20,119 nucleotides of DNA from a bacterium (GTDB lineage: Bacteria; Chloroflexota; Dormibacteria; Aeolococcales; Bog-877), in the NCBI GenBank assembly GCA_021844355.1, contig JAKBTP010000090.1, positions 1-20,119 of the forward strand, in the 5' to 3' direction. Shown here piece after piece: positions 7,076 through 13,257 of the stretch (its first letter is position 1; each line of letters opens with the position of its first letter). The notes beneath the pieces are model-generated. The model was not told where the DNA came from, did no database searches, and saw only the letters and a program-made list of their open reading frames with translations. The translations under genes were made by a program, and so were the position numbers.

Positions 7076-8134
7076 TCAGCCGGTCGCTCCGAGCCAGGCG
7101 GGGTCGTACCCGGGCAGGAGCTCCATCTGGGAGGAGACCGCCGGATGGCCGAGCGCCGCCAGGAGCGCGATAAGGGGCGGAGACTCGACCTCGTTCCCTG
7201 GGAGAAGCAGCAGCGACTCCTCCTCGGAGAGTGGTGTGAAGTGGAGGCCCAGGGCGAGCGCCGCCGGCTCGGTCGCCACCGCCAGTTCCGCAGCCCCCGC
7301 GGCCACCGCGCCGGCGACGGCCAGGTGGCCGGGAAACGAGCTGGAGTACCCGGGAGGGGGCGGCGCCCCCAGCCTCCCCAGCTCCCGATCGAGGACCGAC
7401 CTCGCCTCGGCCCCCGGCTCGCGGTTGGCGAGGCGGAGCCCCCGCTCCAGCGCCTCCTCCAGCCGGTCTACCGGCCGATCCGGTAGGGAGATGATCCCCT
7501 CGCGCCAGCGGGAGAAGCCGACCGGGATCGCCCCCTCGGGCAGCTCCCGGGCGGAGCCGGTGGCGCGGTGGACGCCGGCGGCGTGGACCAGCCCCAGCTG
7601 CAGCAGGCGGACGGCCTCGTGGCTGCCGCACGGCCACCAGGCGAAGCTGTACCCGGTGCCCGCCTCCCGCAACCCCTCGGCGATGAGGGGCAGGGCCGGG
7701 TCGCAGCCGGCCACCAGCAGGAAGCGCGGGTGCGGGGTGGGTACCCGGGCCGTGGTGGGCGTGGTGAGGACTGAGGTTGCGGGGCCGAATCCGGGCACCG
7801 TGCCCGCCAGCCCGTCCCGGGGGACGGCCACCATGCCCTTGGAGGTCGCCACCGTCTGGGCGCGGTGATCATGGGGTGGGGGTTCCGCCAGCCGAATGAC
7901 CTCAACCTCCTCGGTCTGCGGCAGATCCTGGAACAGCTCCTCCACGGTGCGTCCCAGGGCGCGGGCGAGTTTGAGGGCCACGGGCAGAGAGGGGGCCCAC
8001 GCCCCGCGCTCGATACCGGCCACCGCCTGCCGGCTGACCCCGCAGGCCTCCGCCAGCTCGGCCTGCGACAGACCCCGCCCCAGTCTGGCCAGCCGCAGCC
8101 GGCGCCCGGCCAGCGGCTCGCGCGACTCAGCCAT
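7076..8134 (-). CDS. HTH regulator fused to a periplasmic-binding-protein-like sensor domain
   Basis: A 352-aa cytosolic one-component regulator, probably sensing the oxyanion carried by the adjoining ABC transporter. Residues 11-68 are an XRE-type helix-turn-helix (LSQAELAEACGVSRQAVAGIERG). Residues 138-345 resemble the PBP-like domain (PF12727 type) found in molybdate-linked regulators and on some MoeA proteins: LLVAGCDPALPLIAEGL, VHAAGVH, NREPGAEARSVLDREL and a GHLAVAGAVAAGAAELAVA segment. A Pro/Thr-rich linker of about 65 residues separates them. The ATG at 8134 was chosen because it overlaps the ATPase stop by 8 nt and puts the HTH at the N-terminus; the frame stays open to 8278, but that extension lies inside the ATPase gene. 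It is the fourth gene of the transporter operon. The ligand is inferred from context, not shown. Confidence 0.85.
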   Translation of the reverse strand: MAESREPLAGRRLRLARLGRGLSQAELAEACGVSRQAVAGIERGAWAPSLPVALKLARALGRTVEELFQDLPQTEEVEVIRLAEPPPHDHRAQTVATSKGMVAVPRDGLAGTVPGFGPATSVLTTPTTARVPTPHPRFLLVAGCDPALPLIAEGLREAGTGYSFAWWPCGSHEAVRLLQLGLVHAAGVHRATGSARELPEGAIPVGFSRWREGIISLPDRPVDRLEEALERGLRLANREPGAEARSVLDRELGRLGAPPPPGYSSSFPGHLAVAGAVAAGAAELAVATEPAALALGLHFTPLSEEESLLLLPGNEVESPPLIALLAALGHPAVSSQMELLPGYDPAWLGATG

Positions 8135-9059
8135 CCATGGCCTCCTCCCGGTAGACGACCGGATCGGGAGCGTACAGCTCCAGCGACTCCCCGGGCTGCG
8201 CCGGCTGGGCGCGATGCTGGCGAAACCGCCCCCTCCACCTCCCCTCGCCTTCGAGTTCCAAGCTGAACCGGGTTCCAAAGGGGCGGCAGCTCACCACCCG
8301 GGCGAAGATCCGCTCACCGGGGCCGCCATCAGCAAGGCGTTCGGGATGCACCGCGAGGACCCCGGACTCCCCTCGCAGCCAGCCGCGGTAGCCGGTCAGC
8401 GCGGCCACCTCCGGACTGGCCGGGCGAAGCGCCAGCTCCGCTGCGGAGCCGATCTGGACCATCTCGCCCCGGACCATCACCCCCACCCGATCGGCGAAGG
8501 CCTGGGCATCCTCCAGCTGGTGGGTGACCAGGATCGCTCCTCCGGGGAGCCGGTCCACCTCCCCGGCCACCAGCTCCAGCAACTCCTCGGCCAGTGGACG
8601 GTCCAGGGCGGCGAAGGGCTCGTCCAGCAGGAGCAGGCGGCAGCCGGAGAGCAGCGCCCTCGCCAGCGCCACCCGGTGCCTCTCCCCCTGGGAGAGCGCC
8701 CGGGGGCGTGCCGAGAGCAAGGGGGTCAGGTGCAGGCGACCCGCGAGCTCCTCGGCGGCCGCCCGGTCGGCTCCCCTGGAGTACAGGAGGTTCTCCCGGA
8801 CCGTGAGGTGGGGGAAGAGGGCAGGCTCCTGGGTGACCAGCCGCACGCCGCCGGCCCCCGGATGCGAGGGGGCCAGGCGGTCCCCGTCCAGACAGACCGA
8901 GCCGGAATCGAGCGGAAGCAGGCCGGCCAGGGCGGAAAGCACGGTGGTCTTGCCGGCGCCCGAGGGCCCCACGAGCGCCAGCCGCTGCCCGCCCTCGAGC
9001 CGAAGTCCCACCCGGACCCGGAAGGAACGTCGGCGCACCTCAAAGTCTGCGGCCAGCAC
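8127..9059 (-). CDS. wtpC: ABC transporter ATPase, molybdate/tungstate type
   Basis: The cytoplasmic nucleotide-binding subunit that powers oxyanion import, 310 aa. Walker A is GPSGAGKTT at 31-39, the Q-loop Gln is residue 77 in VTQEPALF, the signature is LSQGE at 122-126, Walker B is LLLLDEP at 142-148 with catalytic Glu147, the D-loop is ALD, and the H-loop is His180 in LVTHQ. A C-terminal domain (about 230-305) resembles the TOBE-like regulatory fold of CysA/ModC ATPases but is short, about the length of one TOBE module. The start is GTG 9059, which overlaps the permease gene by 20 nt. The stop overlaps the regulator start by 8 nt. Tungstate, molybdate and sulfate importers share this subunit type, so the substrate rests on the binding protein. 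Confidence 0.9.
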   Translation of the reverse strand: MLAADFEVRRRSFRVRVGLRLEGGQRLALVGPSGAGKTTVLSALAGLLPLDSGSVCLDGDRLAPSHPGAGGVRLVTQEPALFPHLTVRENLLYSRGADRAAAEELAGRLHLTPLLSARPRALSQGERHRVALARALLSGCRLLLLDEPFAALDRPLAEELLELVAGEVDRLPGGAILVTHQLEDAQAFADRVGVMVRGEMVQIGSAAELALRPASPEVAALTGYRGWLRGESGVLAVHPERLADGGPGERIFARVVSCRPFGTRFSLELEGEGRWRGRFRQHRAQPAQPGESLELYAPDPVVYREEAMDG

Positions 9060-9843
9060 GAGCGCTCCAGAAATAGGCGAGGAGAGGCAGCGGCAGGGCG
9101 ACCAGGACCAGCACCAGGGCGAAGGGGAGCGCCGAGCCGAGCCCGGTCTCCTGCAGGGTGGTCCAGATCTGAAGGGGGAGGCCGAAGGGATGGTAGGCGA
9201 TGATCAGGACCGCGCCGAAGGCGCCCATCGCCCGAGCCCAGGTGACCGCCAGCGCCGAGGCCAGCTGCGGGGCCGCGAGGGGCAGGGTGACGCGGCGCAG
9301 GGTTCGCCACCGGCTGTCACCGAGGAGGGAGGCGGCGCTCTCCAGCTGCGGGTCCACGGCGGCAAAGGCCGCCTCGGCTCCCAGGACGTAGTAGGGCACG
9401 GCCTCGTACACCTCCGCCACCAGAAGGGCGAAGAAGGTGTCGGCAGCGGTGAGGTGGAGGTGGCCGAGGGCGGCTCCGATGGGGGTCGCCGGCCCGACCA
9501 TGAAGACCAGCAGAAGACCGATCACCAAGGGCGGCATGAGCAGCGGCAGCAGCACCGCTCCCTCCACCACGCGGTTGAGGGGCATCCGGCGGCGCGCCAG
9601 GAGATAGGCCAGGGGAGTCCCCCCGAGCACGATCACCAGAAGCGCCAGCGCCGAAGCCTCCACCGAGGTCACCAGGGGGTCGAGCGCGCCGGGCTCTCCC
9701 AGCGCGGCGACCAGCTGGCCCGGGGAGACGTGGGCCAGCAGGGTGATGGTGGGACCGAGGAGGACCACCCAGACCAGCAGTGCGGCGAGGACCGCCAGGG
9801 CGGTCCCACTCCGCGCCGGCCGGAGGCCGGCCAGGGTGGTCAT
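9040..9843 (-). CDS. wtpB: ABC transporter permease, molybdate/tungstate type
   Basis: The membrane subunit of the same importer, 267 aa with about six transmembrane segments (near 15-36, 60-84, 95-116, 133-154, 195-216 and 237-259). The EAA loop that docks the ATPase lies at about 157-190 (EAAFAAVDPQLESAASLLGD, followed by TLPLAAPQL), with its conserved Gly at 175. Length and layout match ModB/WtpB/CysT permeases. The ATG at 9843 overlaps the stop of the binding-protein gene (ATGA), indicating translational coupling. Nothing is missing from the fold. The importer would be a heterotetramer of two permease and two ATPase chains. Confidence 0.9.
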   Translation of the reverse strand: MTTLAGLRPARSGTALAVLAALLVWVVLLGPTITLLAHVSPGQLVAALGEPGALDPLVTSVEASALALLVIVLGGTPLAYLLARRRMPLNRVVEGAVLLPLLMPPLVIGLLLVFMVGPATPIGAALGHLHLTAADTFFALLVAEVYEAVPYYVLGAEAAFAAVDPQLESAASLLGDSRWRTLRRVTLPLAAPQLASALAVTWARAMGAFGAVLIIAYHPFGLPLQIWTTLQETGLGSALPFALVLVLVALPLPLLAYFWSARAGRRL

Positions 9844-10799
9844 CCGGCCAGCCGGCGCACCTGGTCCGGAGCGGCCGGGGCGTCCCCGAGGATCCTCAGC
9901 GGCACCGACGAGTATCCGTCCCGGGCCAGGATCTCGCGCCCCGCGGGTGACAGCAGGTATTGAATTAGGGCCACCGCCGCCGCGTGGTCGTGGTCACCCA
10001 CAGTGGTGGCCTCCAAGACCAAGGGGAACCCGTGGACCACGGCGCCCGTCGAAAGTTTGAGGCTGGCCCTGGCGTAGGCCGCGGCCTCCGCGGGGTCTCC
10101 GAAGTCGAGGGCGGCGGGAAGGGGCACGTAGGGGAGGTGGAGCTGCTCCGCCTGGGAGCGGAAGGCACTGGCGGCGTCCAGTTGCCCCGCCTGAAGCTGA
10201 GCCTCGAGCGCCGTCTCGGGGTAGATCTGGGAGGATCCGCCGGCCAGGTCCGCGGCCACTGTGGCCGCAGGGACGCCCAGGTCCCTCGCCGCGAGCTGGA
10301 ACATCATGGCGAAGTCCTGGCCCTGGGGGTCGGTGGCGGGATCCGTGCGGCCCAGCCGGAACCCTGGATCCGCGAGCAATTGGAAGAGATCGGCAAGCGG
10401 CAGCTTGCCGGAGGCTATCTTCGCCAGTTCGGGGGCGTGCGGTCCCTTGGGGTAGTACGCTAGCACCAAGGGGCTGCTGGCGAACTCCACCGCCCATGAG
10501 GTGTACTTGGGCTCGAGCAGGGACACCGGGCCCGGGCCGACGGAGATGAAAACGTTGGGGGAGATCTCCCCGGCCCGGATCTCCTGGGCCAGCCCCAGGG
10601 CACCAGCCCCCCGGCCCTCGTACTGGTAGCCGGTGTGACGGCTGAAGGCTGGCCCCAGGTCACGCTGCATCACCAGCTCCAGGGAACCGGCGTAGGCGAC
10701 GCTGGCGGTCCCCGAGGCGCGCGCGGGCGTGGACCCGCAGGCTGCGAGCAGGACCCCCAGGCCAAAGGAGGTGGCCGTGACGGCGACACGTTTCGGCAC
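9840..10799 (-). CDS. wtpA: Oxyanion-binding lipoprotein of an ABC importer (WtpA-like)
   Basis: An extracytoplasmic solute-binding lipoprotein, 319 aa. The signal peptide ends in the lipobox LAAC, with Cys21 as lipidation site. The mature part starts with VAYAGSLELVM (AGSL at 37-40, the first anion-binding loop). It also has EPKYTSWAVEFASSPLVLAYY and LGRTDPATDPQGQDF (about 149-163), both strongly like archaeal-type WtpA/ModA tungstate-molybdate binding proteins. The family otherwise places a Glu in a DYAFEYKS-like loop; here that loop reads DAASAFRSQA, so one metal ligand may be missing and the substrate is not certain. The start is GTG 10799, placed 6 nt after a TACACT box. It is the first gene of a four-gene operon with tight overlaps. 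Alternatives include another SBP_bac_11-type binding protein. Confidence 0.82.
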   Translation of the reverse strand: MPKRVAVTATSFGLGVLLAACGSTPARASGTASVAYAGSLELVMQRDLGPAFSRHTGYQYEGRGAGALGLAQEIRAGEISPNVFISVGPGPVSLLEPKYTSWAVEFASSPLVLAYYPKGPHAPELAKIASGKLPLADLFQLLADPGFRLGRTDPATDPQGQDFAMMFQLAARDLGVPAATVAADLAGGSSQIYPETALEAQLQAGQLDAASAFRSQAEQLHLPYVPLPAALDFGDPAEAAAYARASLKLSTGAVVHGFPLVLEATTVGDHDHAAAVALIQYLLSPAGREILARDGYSSVPLRILGDAPAAPDQVRRLAG

Positions 10800-10805
10800 T
10801 TGTGC

Positions 10806-10811
10806 AGTGTA
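10806..10811 (-). promoter_or_regulatory. -10 box TACACT of the transporter operon, leaderless
   Basis: On the minus strand TACACT is followed by exactly 6 nt (GCACAA) and the GTG start at 10799. Transcription would therefore start at the first codon. No Shine-Dalgarno precedes the start, which supports a leaderless mRNA. A TTGACT lies 23 bp upstream (10835-10840), too far for a standard -35. Confidence 0.6.
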
Positions 10812-11076
10812 ACTTGCCTTATGCTAGTGCCGCTAGTCAAATGACGGCCTCTAGGGTGGTCAGGGGCGGGGCGGCCAGCGGAGCACACTCCAGTGGGCCG
10901 ATCGGCCTCCCTTTGGTGGACGAGGTCTGCGACGAGGCGCCGGCCAAGCTCCCGGATGGCCCACGTGCCTCTAGCCCAGCTCCGCGATCCCAATGCGCGG
11001 GGCGCGGTGGTCTCTTGGGAGCCCGGAGCCGGGGCCGACCCCACACCCACCACCCCTCCATGGGCTCCTCCGAGAG
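10812..11076. other. Intergenic region without a supported gene
   Basis: The gap between the anti-sigma stop and wtpA is about 277 bp. I see no convincing CDS, tRNA or riboswitch in it. It holds the wtpA promoter, a 12-bp palindrome GGCCGATCGGCC (10896-10907), a 4-bp hairpin (10880-10891) and a weak GC-rich hairpin (11021-11035) that might end the sigma/anti-sigma transcript. Short frames on both strands here look like noise. Confidence 0.5.
10823..10854 (-). promoter_or_regulatory. Possible operator: clustered CTAG elements upstream of wtpA
   Basis: GCTAG occurs at 10823-10827 and again at 10832-10836, 9 bp apart, and a third CTAG is at 10851-10854. The first two lie 12-25 bp upstream of the -10 box, where an activator or repressor would bind. 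CTAG is scarce in most GC-rich genomes, so the cluster stands out. It is unlike the known ModE operator. Confidence 0.3.
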
Positions 11077-11826
11077 CTAGACCTTGCTGGAGAGCAGAAC
11101 GGGCCCGCGCGGCGTCCGGTCGCTACGCGACGGCTCTCTGGTGATGGCCGCGGCCCCGTATCCCTCGGGACCCTCGGGGAGGCGGTAGGCACCCGGGCCT
11201 GTCACCTCCACCACGGCACGGGGCGATGAGGGTGGGTGGCCGGGTTGGAGAAACCAGAGGGTGTAGGAGCGCTCCCCGGAGAGCTTCGGCACCCCCGTGA
11301 GGAGCAGGTAGGCGCCACGCGACCCTGCGGTCACCAGCGCCGCCCTGCCCGGGTACCCGGGCACCGGCGAGAGAGGCACGACCTGGGCGCGCCCCGACGC
11401 GATCAGCTGCTCCACCGGGGTGATGGCGGAAGCGCCCTGCGCCGGTGCGGCTCCCGCCAGATGCTCCGCCAGCCCCCAGCTGCCGGCACCCACCGCCAGG
11501 AGGAGCGCCGCCGCGACGCCCAGCCAGGAGGGCCGCGACCCCCGGTGACGGTGGGCTGCGGGCACAGCTGGGGCCCCTCGCTCCGCATGGACCGCGGCGA
11601 GAACTCTGCGGCGCAGCTCCGGCGGGGGCGGCACCGGGGTCACCTGCTCCGCCAGCGCCGCCACCGCCGAACTGAGCTCCGCGGCCTCGGCCCGGCAGTC
11701 GGAGCAGGCAGCCAGGTGCTCGCGGAGCTGGCCCGCGGCCTCCGCCTCGAGGGAGTCCAGCACGTAGGCAGAGAGCAGCTCCGAGACCTCGGCGCAGCTG
11801 AGGGGCGTGCGACTGTCCTCTGGCAT
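11077..11826 (-). CDS. rskA: Anti-sigma factor, RskA-like membrane protein
   Basis: A single-pass membrane anti-sigma factor, 249 aa, expected to hold the neighbouring ECF sigma factor inactive until released by proteolysis. The N-terminal cytoplasmic domain has a zinc-type H-x3-C-x2-C motif (His37, Cys41, Cys44 in EHLAACSDC), as in ZAS-domain anti-sigma factors. One transmembrane helix lies at about 101-117. The outer part (about 140-230) includes SGERSYTLWFLQPG and AVVEVTGPGAYRLPEG, which fit the RskA extracytoplasmic domain. The ATG at 11826 shares one base with the sigma stop (TGATG), so the two are coupled and made in similar amounts. The length is near the usual 230-250 aa. The stimulus is unknown. 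Confidence 0.88.
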   Translation of the reverse strand: MPEDSRTPLSCAEVSELLSAYVLDSLEAEAAGQLREHLAACSDCRAEAAELSSAVAALAEQVTPVPPPPELRRRVLAAVHAERGAPAVPAAHRHRGSRPSWLGVAAALLLAVGAGSWGLAEHLAGAAPAQGASAITPVEQLIASGRAQVVPLSPVPGYPGRAALVTAGSRGAYLLLTGVPKLSGERSYTLWFLQPGHPPSSPRAVVEVTGPGAYRLPEGPEGYGAAAITREPSRSDRTPRGPVLLSSKV

Positions 11827-12425
11827 CAGCGCTCAACCTCCTCCGGCTGGGTCGCGCCGGCAAGCTCCGTCCTGAGGCGCTGCAGCGCTAGTCGGGTCCG
11901 GCCCTTCACCGTGCCCAGCGGCGCCCCGGTGCGCTCACTGATCTCGGTCTGGGACAAACCCAGGAAGTAGGCTAGCTCAAGCACCTGTCGCTGCTCTTGG
12001 GGCAGGCTCTCCACGGCCCGGTGCACCGCCTGCGCCCGAAGTGACTCATCGGCCAGCTGCCAGGTGTCGCACAGCCCGGCCAGGTCGTCTGCCAGCTGGG
12101 CGTCCCGCGCCTCCTTGGAGGCGGAGCGGCGCAGCCGGTCTATGGCCCGGGAGCGGACGATGGTGCAGATCCAGCTGCGACAAGTGGCCCGGTCGGGGGC
12201 ATAGTGGGCCGCCTGTCGCCAGAGGGTGAGGAAGCTGTCCTGGACCACCTCCTCGGCAGCGGCCCGATCGCGAACGATCCTGAGTGCCAGGCCGAAGGCC
12301 AGGGAGGCGTGCCGGTCGTACAGCTCTCCCAGGGCGCCCTCGTCCCCCGCGCGCAGCCGCCACATCAACTGGGCGTCCGTGTCCCGAATCTCATCCTCCG
12401 CCACGTCCACTGCAGCTTGCGCCAT
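11826..12425 (-). CDS. ECF-family RNA polymerase sigma factor
   Basis: A 199-aa sigma-70 factor of the extracytoplasmic-function type. Region 2 spans about 24-102, with AEEVVQDSFLTLWR (2.2) and SWICTIVRSRAIDRLRR (2.3-2.4). Region 4 spans about 137-187, with LPQEQRQVLELAYFLGLSQTEI and the recognition-helix segment GAPLGTVKGRTRLALQRLR. There is no region 3 and no extra C-terminal domain. Start 12425 (MAQAAVDVAE) was chosen because AGGGGG (12432-12437) lies 6 nt upstream; ATG 12431 is possible, but that AGGGGG abuts it. The frame extends further upstream into non-conserved sequence. Pairing with an RskA-type partner suggests the SigK/ECF19 group, from family knowledge. It is divergent from the secreted protein gene, a likely target. 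Confidence 0.92.
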   Translation of the reverse strand: MAQAAVDVAEDEIRDTDAQLMWRLRAGDEGALGELYDRHASLAFGLALRIVRDRAAAEEVVQDSFLTLWRQAAHYAPDRATCRSWICTIVRSRAIDRLRRSASKEARDAQLADDLAGLCDTWQLADESLRAQAVHRAVESLPQEQRQVLELAYFLGLSQTEISERTGAPLGTVKGRTRLALQRLRTELAGATQPEEVER

Positions 12426-12431
12426 CGACAT

Positions 12432-12442
12432 CCCCCTGGGGG
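12432..12442. other. Palindrome overlapping the sigma-gene ribosome binding site
   Basis: CCCCC-T-GGGGG is a palindrome whose minus-strand half supplies the AGGGGG ribosome binding site of the sigma gene. The loop is too small for a simple hairpin, so it may be only a by-product of the G-rich site. Confidence 0.3.
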
Positions 12443-12454
12443 TACGCGAACCGG

Positions 12455-12505
12455 CCGGATCCGGATCAGAGGGGGCCAGGCTCGGAGCTGGGCCGGATTG
12501 ATCCG
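12455..12505. promoter_or_regulatory. Paired CGGAT/ATCCG palindromes between sigma and secreted-protein genes
   Basis: CCGGATCCGG (12455-12464) and CGGAT-TG-ATCCG (12494-12505) share the same half-site. Their centres are 40 bp apart, about four helical turns. Both lie in the 181-bp divergent region between the sigma start and the secreted-protein start. They could bind one dimeric regulator acting on both directions. No clear -35/-10 pair was recognised beside them. Confidence 0.3.
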
Positions 12506-12539
12506 CCACCGCCCGGACTGCGTATCCCCCCACAGCAGA

Positions 12540-12561
12540 CCTCGGGTGAAGCTGCCCGAGG
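12540..12561 (+). promoter_or_regulatory. Inverted repeat in the leader of the secreted-protein gene
   Basis: CCTCGGG (12540-12546) and CCCGAGG (12555-12561) form a perfect 7-bp stem with an 8-nt loop, about 45 nt before the start codon and 28 nt before its Shine-Dalgarno. It could be an mRNA-stabilising hairpin or an operator. Confidence 0.4.
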
Positions 12562-12606
12562 CGATCAAAGGTTGGGGTGCATGGCACCCAGGAGGAGCGT
12601 GCAGCG

Positions 12607-13257
12607 ATGTCGATGCGAGAGAGACTGGGCCAGCGGCCCCGGCTGTTCGGGGTGCTGTTGGCGGCGGTGACCTTCGGGATTTCGGCGCTCTTCGTCGGCG
12701 GAACGGCACTGGCGGCCGGGGGCGGCCCGTCCGGGACCCTCCCGGTCTCCCAGGCCACCACCGCCGCCTACGTGAACGGGACCACGGTCCAGATCCAGTA
12801 CCCCAGGGAGTTCTACTGCGGCGCCGCCGGCTCGTACCAGCCGATGTCCAGCAGCGGCTGCGAGGTCGGCGCGGCGGCCACGACCGGGCCCGACGGGCAG
12901 AGCATCACCAACATGCAGACCCTGTATGTGGTCGTTCCCCTGTTCGCCAATCCCATGCCCGCGCCGCAGTGCCCCATCGTGGGCGAGTGCGTGAACCACC
13001 CGACCACCCTGGACCTCTCCCAGGTCTTCGGGTCCGGGTACGGTGACATCCCCCTGCCGGCCCACAGCCACATCCTCGACGGGACCGGTGGCGGCTGGTG
13101 GAAGATCGACGTGGTCGCGGTGCCCAACGAGAGCGCCTGGACCCGGCTGACCTCCGGCGCCAGCCTCTCCACGCTCACCCAGATGCAGGCTCAGGGCGCG
13201 GTCAGCCCGACCATCCCCTCCAACCTGTTCCTGTTCTTCAATGTCGTCGGCCACTGA
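12607..13257 (+). CDS. Secreted protein of unknown family
   Basis: A 216-aa protein with a Sec-type signal peptide: basic RERLGQRPR, a hydrophobic core (about 13-32), and a likely signal-peptidase I site in TALAAG (after about residue 36 or 37). There is no lipobox. The mature part (about 180 aa) is Thr/Ser/Gly/Pro-rich, has four cysteines (71, 85, 122 and 128), a QCPIVGEC motif, an LPAHSHIL motif with two His, and GGWWKIDVVAVP. The cysteines may form two disulfides outside the cell. I do not recognise the family. The ATG at 12607 was chosen because AGGAGGAG (12590-12597) precedes it at good spacing; the GTG at 12577 would add ten polar residues before the signal. It overlaps the next gene and faces the ECF sigma gene, which may control it. 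Confidence 0.8.
   Translation: MSMRERLGQRPRLFGVLLAAVTFGISALFVGGTALAAGGGPSGTLPVSQATTAAYVNGTTVQIQYPREFYCGAAGSYQPMSSSGCEVGAAATTGPDGQSITNMQTLYVVVPLFANPMPAPQCPIVGECVNHPTTLDLSQVFGSGYGDIPLPAHSHILDGTGGGWWKIDVVAVPNESAWTRLTSGASLSTLTQMQAQGAVSPTIPSNLFLFFNVVGH

Noticed and set aside
10835..10840. TTGACT as a -35 box for wtpA
   Set aside because: The spacing to TACACT is 23 bp, well outside 16-19. It may belong to a weaker -10-like CAAGTT at 18 bp spacing, but the case is poor.
10896..10907. 12-bp palindrome GGCCGATCGGCC
   Set aside because: Short G/C palindromes are frequent by chance at this base composition, and it is not near a start codon.
10837..11061. 74-aa and neighbouring short ORFs in the rskA-wtpA gap
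   Set aside because: They have no domain, no ribosome site and shadow-like Pro/Arg/Gly composition.
10812..11076. Molybdenum-cofactor-type riboswitch upstream of wtpA
   Set aside because: The -10 box sits 6 nt from the start codon, so no transcribed leader remains, and no matching secondary structure was seen.
12426..12761. N-terminal extension of the sigma-factor frame
   Set aside because: The extra 112 residues resemble no sigma domain and would overlap the divergent secreted-protein gene. AGGGGG supports 12425.
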